Source: Brevibacillus sp. (GTDB lineage: Bacteria > Bacillota > Bacilli > Brevibacillales > Brevibacillaceae). Taken from it: a DNA stretch of 11,857 bases. Positions within the stretch are counted from its first letter, which is position 1. The number at the start of each line of letters is the position of its first letter. Location of the stretch: the NCBI GenBank assembly GCA_029240815.1, contig JARDZO010000176.1, forward strand, positions 1 to 11,857, given 5' to 3'. This document shows, piece after piece, positions 7,139-11,857 of the stretch. The translations under genes were made by a program, and so were the position numbers. The notes under the pieces were generated by a model that saw only the letters and a program-made list of their open reading frames with translations, was not told the origin of the DNA and ran no database searches.

Positions 7139-7190
7139 GAAATCCCACCGTTCTGTAAATTTGCATATAAAAAACAGTTCCAACACAAAA

Positions 7191-7223
7191 CGCAAAAATG
7201 CCGCCCGTTATCAAGGCGGCATT
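7191..7223 (-). terminator. Intrinsic terminator after pabA
   Basis: On the minus strand a 9-bp GC-rich stem (AATGCCGCC at 7215-7223 pairing with GGCGGCATT at 7197-7205) closes a 9-nt loop. It runs straight into TTTTTGCG and a further T-rich stretch. It begins 20 nt after the pabA stop. On the plus strand the downstream side is less T-rich, so it works mainly for pabB-pabA transcripts. It separates those genes from phoX. Confidence 0.85.
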
Positions 7224-7242
7224 CTCTTTATTCACTCTATCG

Positions 7243-7827
7243 TTAACCTGTCGTATGGCGCGCATATGTGTTCAGGAAGTTTTTCAGAAGCAGCTTCCCA
7301 TGCTGGGTAATGATCGACTCCGGATGGAACTGCACCCCTTCGATGGGATACTCCCGGTGACGGATCGCCATGATTTCACCTTCAGCCGTTCGTGCCGTTA
7401 CTTCCAGCTCACTCGGAACTGAGGACTCCTCCACGATCAACGAGTGATAACGCGCAGCGGTAAACGGCGACGGAATGTCCTGAAAAATGGTTTTCCCATC
7501 ATGCAAAACTTCGGATGTTTTTCCATGCATCAATCGCTCCGCACGGATGACCTTGCCTCCAAACACTTGCCCGATGGACTGGTGCCCAAGGCAGACCCCC
7601 ATGATCGGAATCTTCCCGGCGAAATGGCGAATGACATCCATGCTAATCCCCGCCTCATTCGGCGTGCACGGTCCAGGTGAAATCATCAGATAGTCAGGAG
7701 ACAGTCGTTCGATTTCCGCAATCGTTATCTTGTCATTGCGGTACACCTGCAGCTCTTCGCCCAGCTCCCCCACATACTGCACCAAATTGTAGGTAAAAGA
7801 ATCGTAATTATCAATCATCAAAATCAT
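7243..7827 (-). CDS. pabA: Aminodeoxychorismate/anthranilate synthase glutaminase subunit
   Basis: A 194-residue class I glutamine amidotransferase that supplies ammonia to PabB for aminodeoxychorismate synthesis. In B. subtilis the same subunit also serves TrpE for anthranilate (gene also called trpG). The triad is complete: Cys79 in GVCLGHQ, and His168 and Glu170 in FHPES. The oxyanion-loop motif [11 protein letters not shown] (50-60) and HGKTSEV (101-107) are present. The ATG at 7825-7827 gives 194 residues, the length of the B. subtilis protein. A TTG at 7848 would add seven residues but would put the GAGGAG ribosome-binding site inside the gene. pabB ends 17 nt before this ATG. The ribosome-binding site lies in a GAG-triplet array, which suggests translational control by TRAP. 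Confidence 0.95.
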   Translation of the reverse strand: MILMIDNYDSFTYNLVQYVGELGEELQVYRNDKITIAEIERLSPDYLMISPGPCTPNEAGISMDVIRHFAGKIPIMGVCLGHQSIGQVFGGKVIRAERLMHGKTSEVLHDGKTIFQDIPSPFTAARYHSLIVEESSVPSELEVTARTAEGEIMAIRHREYPIEGVQFHPESIITQHGKLLLKNFLNTYARHTTG

Positions 7828-7833
7828 GATACG

Positions 7834-7874
7834 CTCATCTCCTCTCAACTCATCGTTCTCTGCTCACTCAACTC
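7834..7874 (-). promoter_or_regulatory. Candidate TRAP binding site over the pabA ribosome-binding site
   Basis: The minus strand carries eight GAG triplets, at 7872-7874, 7867-7869, 7863-7865, 7858-7860, 7849-7851, 7844-7846, 7839-7841 and 7834-7836. Spacers are 2, 1, 2, 6, 2, 2 and 2 nt. TRAP, the tryptophan-activated RNA-binding protein of B. subtilis, binds (G/U)AG repeats best with 2-nt spacers, and its site in trpG/pabA overlaps the Shine-Dalgarno sequence. Here the third triplet from the 3' end is part of AGAGGAGAT, the pabA ribosome-binding site. The array also covers the last codons of pabB. The sequence pattern is direct; binding is inferred. Confidence 0.65.
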
Positions 7875-9335
7875 AAGCGCCTTCCACAACGCTTCTGCCT
7901 TTTTCAGCGACTCCGCATACTCTGCCTCTGGCACGGAATCTATGACGATCCCCGCTCCCGCCTGAACGTGAGCCATGCCATCCTTAACCACCATCGTACG
8001 GATGGCGATATTGACCTCGACTTCTCCATTGAAACCGAACCAGCCAATGGAACCTGTGTACATGCCTCGTTTGACGGGCTCTAGCTCCTCGATGATTTCC
8101 ATCGTTCGGACCTTGGGCGCTCCTGTGATCGTGCCTCCCGGAAAGGCAGCAGCTACAGCATCAAACGCATCTTTGTCTGCTGCCAGCTCGCCTTTGACAT
8201 GGGAGACGATGTGCATGACGTGGGAGTACTTCTCCACCACCATGAACTCGCTCACTTCCACACTGCCAAACCGGCATACACGCCCCAGATCATTCCGTTC
8301 CAAATCGACCAGCATGACGTGCTCGGCGCGTTCCTTTTCGTTGTCGATCAGTTCTCGTGCCAATGCTTCATCCTGCTCATCGGTCTGTCCCCGCGGACGA
8401 GTCCCTGCAATCGGACGAGTATGCACCTCGCCGCCCTTCACCTTTACCAACAGCTCCGGTGAAGCACTGACCAGCTGAAACTCAGGAAAGCTGAGGTACC
8501 CCATGTACGGCGATGGATTCAGCTTACGCAGGACCCCGTATACGTCAGGAGCTGTCACCTTCATCGGTTTGCTCTGCCGGACAGACAGATTGACCTGAAA
8601 AACATCTCCTTGGGCAATATACTCTTGAATCCGGCGAACGGCATCCTCGAACTGGTCTTTGCCGAATGATACGGAAACCGGCGTCTGTTGCGCCAATGGT
8701 CTCTTTCGCAAAGCGTCCCAATCGATGTCATCCTCGGCCATGACCAAACCTTCCAGCGCATCCGCTCGTTGCACACGCGACTCTGCAGCCTTTCGATAAG
8801 TCTCTTCATTCAAGTGGTCCGAAGCCAGGTGGGTCAAAAAGATCATTTCGCGCGTCACATGATCAAAGACAAGAAGGTCTTGCATTATCATAACATACAG
8901 GTCCGGCAACTGTAAGTCGTCAGTCGCGATCTGAGGCAGGCTTGGCTCAAAAAAACGATTCATATCGTAGCTCATATAGCCTACCGCACCGCCGGAAAAG
9001 TCTGGCATGTCTGGAATCACTGGTGTCTGGTATGCGGCCAACAGCTCGCGCAAAGCAGCTACTGGATCGCTGGCTGCATTCTCGATGCGACCATCTGGAT
9101 AAGAGATCATCGTTTCTCCCTGTTTACTGCGCAAGGCCGCAATCGGTTCATAGGCCAGAAAAGTGTAACGACCAGCTCGCCCACTCTCTAACAGCACAGC
9201 ATCTTGCAAGGAAGGATGGAGGGTCGTCAGCACCTGCCAAGGATCGAGCTGTGCAGGCCACGGTCTGCGAGTCGCAACCGGCACGAATGGATGAAAGTTT
9301 GCATAAGTCTGGCACTCTGTATACGTTGGGAACAT
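7845..9335 (-). CDS. pabB: Aminodeoxychorismate synthase component I (PabB)
   Basis: A 496-residue chorismate-utilising enzyme, expected to make 4-amino-4-deoxychorismate from chorismate and PabA-supplied ammonia. Positions here count from a TTG one codon upstream. Seen: an N-terminal regulatory-type domain with [13 protein letters not shown] (48-60) and [12 protein letters not shown] (114-125); then the chorismate-binding domain with [12 protein letters not shown] (244-255), NPSPYMGYL (274-282), [10 protein letters not shown] (308-317), [20 protein letters not shown] (333-352), [20 protein letters not shown] (399-418) and YTGSIGWFG (427-435). The PIAGT motif has Ala where E. coli PabB has a catalytic Lys, as in anthranilate synthase. 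The assignment therefore rests on the neighbours pabA and pabC and on similarity to B. subtilis PabB. The start is uncertain by one codon: AAAGGA abuts the TTG, and a GGAG lies further upstream. Confidence 0.88.
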   Translation of the reverse strand: MFPTYTECQTYANFHPFVPVATRRPWPAQLDPWQVLTTLHPSLQDAVLLESGRAGRYTFLAYEPIAALRSKQGETMISYPDGRIENAASDPVAALRELLAAYQTPVIPDMPDFSGGAVGYMSYDMNRFFEPSLPQIATDDLQLPDLYVMIMQDLLVFDHVTREMIFLTHLASDHLNEETYRKAAESRVQRADALEGLVMAEDDIDWDALRKRPLAQQTPVSVSFGKDQFEDAVRRIQEYIAQGDVFQVNLSVRQSKPMKVTAPDVYGVLRKLNPSPYMGYLSFPEFQLVSASPELLVKVKGGEVHTRPIAGTRPRGQTDEQDEALARELIDNEKERAEHVMLVDLERNDLGRVCRFGSVEVSEFMVVEKYSHVMHIVSHVKGELAADKDAFDAVAAAFPGGTITGAPKVRTMEIIEELEPVKRGMYTGSIGWFGFNGEVEVNIAIRTMVVKDGMAHVQAGAGIVIDSVPEAEYAESLKKAEALWKALELSEQRTMS

Positions 9336-9378
9336 CAATCCTTTTCACGCTCCGGTCTACAGGATCTATTATCCGTTC

Positions 9379-9384
9379 ATTATA
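9379..9384 (-). promoter_or_regulatory. Candidate -10 box of a pabB promoter
   Basis: A perfect TATAAT sits on the minus strand just after the cysK terminator, about 44 nt before the pabB start. No convincing -35 hexamer is seen at 16-18 nt, where the sequence is the T-rich tail of the terminator. The 121-nt cysK-pabB gap holds nothing else recognisable. Since a terminator isolates pabB from cysK, some promoter is expected here. Confidence 0.45.
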
Positions 9385-9397
9385 TAGTTGATTGATA

Positions 9398-9440
9398 CAA
9401 AAAGAAAAGACCACGCGGCCAAAACTGACCCTGCGTGGTC
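9398..9440 (-). terminator. Intrinsic terminator after cysK
   Basis: On the minus strand GACCACGC (9433-9440) pairs with GCGTGGTC (9409-9416). A further inner pairing GGTC with GGCC closes a short loop. The stem is followed directly by TTTTCTTTTTG (9398-9408). This is a strong rho-independent terminator for cysK, starting 19 nt after its stop codon. The plus-strand side lacks a T-tract. Confidence 0.9.
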
Positions 9441-9459
9441 CTGGTAAATGCAGTATCTC

Positions 9460-10392
9460 TTAGTCTTCGAATTGATACAACGGAGTCGACAGGTAGCGCT
9501 CACCGTTCGAAGGAATGATGACGATCACTTTTTTACCTTTGCCCAGCTCAGCTGCTACCTTAAAGGCAGCGTGAATAGCGGCTCCAGAAGAGATACCTCC
9601 GAGGATCCCTTCCTGACGAGCTACGCGACGCGCGGTTTCAAACGCATCTTCGTTTTCAACCTTAATGATCTCATCGTAGATTTGGGTATCCAGGATTTCT
9701 GGAACAAAACCCGCACCGATACCCTGGATTTTATGAGGACCTGGTTTGCCACCGGAAAGAACCGGAGAAGCCGCTGGCTCGACTGCTACAATTTTCACGC
9801 TCGGGTAGCTCTCACGAAGCACTTGACCAACACCTGTGATCGTCCCACCTGTACCCACACCAGAAATAAGCGCGTCTACGCCGCCGATTTCCTTTGCTTG
9901 CTCCAGCAATTCACGCGCAGTCGTATCGCGGTGAACGGCAGGGTTCGCTGCATTTTTAAATTGTTGAGGGATAAAGTACGAAGCATTTTCTTTTGCGAGC
10001 TCTTCCGCTTTACGAATAGCTCCGCCCATTCCTTCACTACCGGGAGTCAGCACAAGCTCAGCCCCATACGCACGCAGCAGGTTGCGACGCTCGATACTCA
10101 TTGTCTCTGGCATGACCAGAATCGCCCGATATCCTTTTGCAGCAGCGACCATCGCCAAGCCAATCCCTGTATTTCCGCTCGTAGGCTCAATGATAGTGTC
10201 GCCCGGTTTCAGACTGCCATCTGCTTCAGCCGCTTCGATCATGGCTAATGCAATCCGGTCTTTTACGCTGCTACCTGGGTTGAAAAATTCCAACTTCAAG
10301 TAAATGTCTGCAATTTCTTCACTCACAACGCGATTGAGCTTTACTAACGGTGTCGATCCAATCAATTCAGTAATCGAATTTGCTACGCGCAT
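9460..10392 (-). CDS. cysK: Cysteine synthase (O-acetylserine sulfhydrylase)
   Basis: A 310-residue PLP enzyme that makes L-cysteine from O-acetylserine and sulfide in the cytoplasm. Seen: the PLP lysine Lys44 in [27 protein letters not shown] (69-81) binding the substrate carboxylate, the phosphate-binding [10 protein letters not shown] (178-187), [17 protein letters not shown] (213-229), GGISSGAA (265-272) and [17 protein letters not shown] at the C-terminus. The length and the [15 protein letters not shown] start match B. subtilis CysK. The ATG at 10390-10392 has AAGGAGG eight nucleotides upstream; an in-frame ATG seven codons earlier has no such site. It is transcribed from its own promoter in the 3' flank of the preceding gene and ends at an intrinsic terminator, so it is probably also a monocistronic unit. 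Confidence 0.97.
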   Translation of the reverse strand: MRVANSITELIGSTPLVKLNRVVSEEIADIYLKLEFFNPGSSVKDRIALAMIEAAEADGSLKPGDTIIEPTSGNTGIGLAMVAAAKGYRAILVMPETMSIERRNLLRAYGAELVLTPGSEGMGGAIRKAEELAKENASYFIPQQFKNAANPAVHRDTTARELLEQAKEIGGVDALISGVGTGGTITGVGQVLRESYPSVKIVAVEPAASPVLSGGKPGPHKIQGIGAGFVPEILDTQIYDEIIKVENEDAFETARRVARQEGILGGISSGAAIHAAFKVAAELGKGKKVIVIIPSNGERYLSTPLYQFED

Positions 10393-10423
10393 ATGTCCTG
10401 CCTCCTTATTCATTATAGCCGAC

Positions 10424-10440
10424 TAAAATACTAGGTTTTA
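10424..10440 (-). promoter_or_regulatory. Inverted repeat at the cysK transcription start
   Basis: A 17-bp imperfect palindrome with TAAAA arms and a CCTAGTA centre on the minus strand lies just downstream of the predicted cysK start point. That is a place where a repressor would block transcription. B. subtilis cysK is repressed by CymR, but I cannot confirm that this matches its motif. The region is AT-rich, so chance is possible. Confidence 0.3.
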
Positions 10441-10448
10441 TTGGTGTA

Positions 10449-10477
10449 ATTATATCAACCGTTGCCCATTTGGTCAA
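10449..10477 (-). promoter_or_regulatory. Sigma-A promoter of cysK
   Basis: On the minus strand TTGACC (-35, 10472-10477) and TATAAT (-10, 10449-10454) are separated by 17 nt. TGA immediately before the -10 also gives an extended -10 TGn element. Transcription should begin near 10442, leaving about 50 nt of leader before the cysK ATG. The -35 box lies just 4 nt beyond the stop codon of the upstream gene. Confidence 0.85.
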
Positions 10478-10481
10478 TGCT

Positions 10482-11378
10482 TCATTTGCCCAGAATCTGG
10501 ACTCCTACTGAGTTACGTAGCTTTTCCATCACATCATCGAGAGACTCTACTTGAGCAAAAGCAAGCTCTCGCCGTATCTCTTCCTTGACCTGATCAAACG
10601 TTTGTTGTTGCTCTTCCCTGCGTTCTGCAATGCGATAGATCACATAGTTATCCTCATCTAGCTTGACAGCGTTACTGGTTTTCTTGGTGCCCAGATCAGC
10701 CACAATGTCCTTGGATGCGTCCGGAAGCCGGGTATCGCCTAGCGAAATCCATCCCATATCGCCGCCATTGGCTGCTGTCAGAGAATCGATCGATCTTTCT
10801 TTCGCTAACGTCTGGAAGTTAGCGCCTTGCTTTAGTTCGGAGATGACCTGACCCGCCTCTTCCTCTGACGCGACTACAATCTGCCAGAGCCTAACCTGCA
10901 TCGGTCTGGCATAGCGTTCCGGATGGTTGTTGTAGAAAGCGAGTAATTCTTCGTCTTTGATGACGATGTCCTTGGTGGCCAGAGTCTCGAGCAGCAGTTG
11001 GTACGTAATTTCCTGTCGCAAAGACTCTTCTGTCGTCCCCGCCTGCTTGATCAATGCCTGTTGGAATTCGCTATCCGTTTCACTACCATAGCTTTGTCGA
11101 ATTTGAGCGATCTCCTGGTCCAGCTGTTTTGGGTCCACAGTGATTCCCTGCTGCTTGGCTGCTTGGAATACCACTTCCCGATTGACCATGTCTTGCAGGA
11201 CTTGCGTTCCGAACTTTTGCTTGAGTGCGGTCACATACTCAGCCTCGCTAATGGTTGTTCCCCCGACGACCGCGGCCGACTGCAGCTTGCTTGACGATTG
11301 GTACCACGCCCACGTCACGACAAGCAGCAGCAGGACCAGCGCTCCGATGAATGCCCACAACCCCTTTGTGTTGGTCAT
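10482..11378 (-). CDS. Membrane-anchored PrsA/SurA-like parvulin-family foldase
   Basis: A 298-residue extracytoplasmic protein with one N-terminal membrane helix (about 7-26) and no lipobox cysteine, so it is anchored by the helix and not by lipid as in PrsA. A SurA_N-like helical region (about 35-150) is followed by a parvulin-like domain (about 159-252) containing VRLWQIVV, GANFQTLAKERSID and NGGDMGWIS, then a charged helical tail. Two histidines typical of active parvulins seem replaced: HILV is QIVV, and the GYHI motif is NYVI. The role is probably chaperone-like folding of exported proteins; isomerase activity is doubtful. The position matches yacD of B. subtilis, between hslO and cysK. 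The start has GAGAGG five nucleotides upstream of the ATG. Confidence 0.85.
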   Translation of the reverse strand: MTNTKGLWAFIGALVLLLLVVTWAWYQSSSKLQSAAVVGGTTISEAEYVTALKQKFGTQVLQDMVNREVVFQAAKQQGITVDPKQLDQEIAQIRQSYGSETDSEFQQALIKQAGTTEESLRQEITYQLLLETLATKDIVIKDEELLAFYNNHPERYARPMQVRLWQIVVASEEEAGQVISELKQGANFQTLAKERSIDSLTAANGGDMGWISLGDTRLPDASKDIVADLGTKKTSNAVKLDEDNYVIYRIAERREEQQQTFDQVKEEIRRELAFAQVESLDDVMEKLRNSVGVQILGK

Positions 11379-11408
11379 GCCATCCTCTCCCTAACTCAAT
11401 CGCCGCGC

Positions 11409-11857
11409 TTACATGTCTTTCATGAGGTCCTCTAACGCGGACTTGTCATAATGATAACGTTCATTGCAGAAATGACAGTGCACTTCTGCTTCCCCCTGTT
11501 CGTCGATCATGCTCTGCATTTCCTCACGTCCGAGGCTGATGAGCGCTTGAATTACTTTGTCCGAAGAGCATTTGCAGGTGAAGTTGATTTCAGTGCGGCT
11601 GAGGAACTTAGGCTCATCCAGAACTTTTGCCAAGATTTCTTCTGGCGACAGCCCTTCTCCGATCATCCGTGACACTTGCGGAAGCCCACTCAGTCGCTCC
11701 TCCATTTCGGCCACCACTTCTTCCGGTGTATTCGGCAAAAGCTGGATAATAAAACCACCCGCAGCCAGTACCGAACGATCCTCAGGATTGACCAGAACTC
11801 CTACCCCCACTGCTGAAGGCGTCTGCTCAGACGTCACGAAATAGTAGGTAAAGTCCT
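11409..11857 (-). CDS. hslO: Hsp33 redox-regulated chaperone, C-terminal part
   Basis: The C-terminal half of Hsp33, a cytoplasmic holdase switched on by oxidative unfolding. The reading frame stays open to the window edge (the codons upstream of SEQTPS encode DFTYYFVT), so the true start lies outside. An in-frame GTG at 11837 is internal. Seen: SEQTPSAVGVGVLVN and AAGGFIIQLLP of the core domain, the linker GLSPEEILAKVLDEP, and the redox switch with all four zinc cysteines as FTCKCSSD (C-x-C) and CHFCNERY (C-x2-C), so the switch is intact. It is followed after 30 nt by the parvulin-like gene, probably in one transcript. Confidence 0.96.
   Translation of the reverse strand, partial: DFTYYFVTSEQTPSAVGVGVLVNPEDRSVLAAGGFIIQLLPNTPEEVVAEMEERLSGLPQVSRMIGEGLSPEEILAKVLDEPKFLSRTEINFTCKCSSDKVIQALISLGREEMQSMIDEQGEAEVHCHFCNERYHYDKSALEDLMKDM

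Noticed and set aside
9448..10248. A 266-codon open frame on the plus strand opposite cysK.
   Set aside because: It lies wholly antisense to a clearly recognised cysK with all its motifs. It has no family resemblance and low-complexity antisense composition; it is a shadow of the real gene.
10414..10422. A second TATAAT close to the cysK ribosome-binding site.
   Set aside because: No -35 is seen at the right distance, and it would start transcription too close to the Shine-Dalgarno sequence. The upstream TTGACC-TATAAT pair is far better.

Overview
The window looks like a chromosomal housekeeping locus of a Gram-positive, endospore-former-type Firmicute. Brevibacillus or a close Paenibacillaceae relative is my best guess, from gene order, protein similarity recalled from memory and moderate GC; no database search was possible. 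All genes read on the minus strand. In transcription order (right to left) they are hslO (5' end cut by the window edge), a membrane-anchored PrsA/parvulin-like protein, cysK, pabB, pabA, phoX, tatA, tatC, pabC, folP, folB, folK, a small Xre-type regulator and dusB. Without phoX-tatA-tatC this is the well-known Bacillus subtilis order hslO-yacD-cysK-pabB-pabA-pabC-sul-folB-folK-yazB-dusB.

Right part (about 9.34-11.86 kb): the redox chaperone Hsp33 and a parvulin-like foldase lie 30 nt apart. cysK follows with its own strong sigma-A promoter (TTGACC, 17 nt, TATAAT) and ends at a strong intrinsic terminator. Middle part (7.2-9.34 kb): pabB and pabA encode the two subunits of aminodeoxychorismate synthase. 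The pabA ribosome-binding site is buried in eight GAG triplets mostly 2 nt apart, which looks like a binding site for the tryptophan-sensing protein TRAP. An intrinsic terminator follows pabA.

Between pabA and pabC (4.35-7.2 kb) sits the unusual part: a PhoX-type alkaline phosphatase with a twin-arginine signal peptide, followed by tatA and tatC, a minimal Tat translocase of the TatAd/TatCd kind that could export it. Upstream of phoX four hexamers resembling the PhoP-box unit stand exactly 11 bp apart, ahead of a TACAAT -10 element, so this module is probably switched on by phosphate starvation. A 17-codon ORF with its own Shine-Dalgarno sequence fills the tatA-tatC gap and overlaps the tatC start.

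Left part (0.03-4.30 kb): pabC completes p-aminobenzoate synthesis; folP, folB and folK make the dihydropteroate skeleton of folate. A small helix-turn-helix gene overlaps the end of folK, and dusB (tRNA dihydrouridine synthase) closes the cluster. I see no intrinsic terminator between tatC and pabC. The folate genes could therefore be read from the phosphate-controlled promoter, from a weak extended -10 element in the tatC-pabC gap, or both. No tRNA, rRNA, insertion sequence, CRISPR array or prophage sequence was seen.
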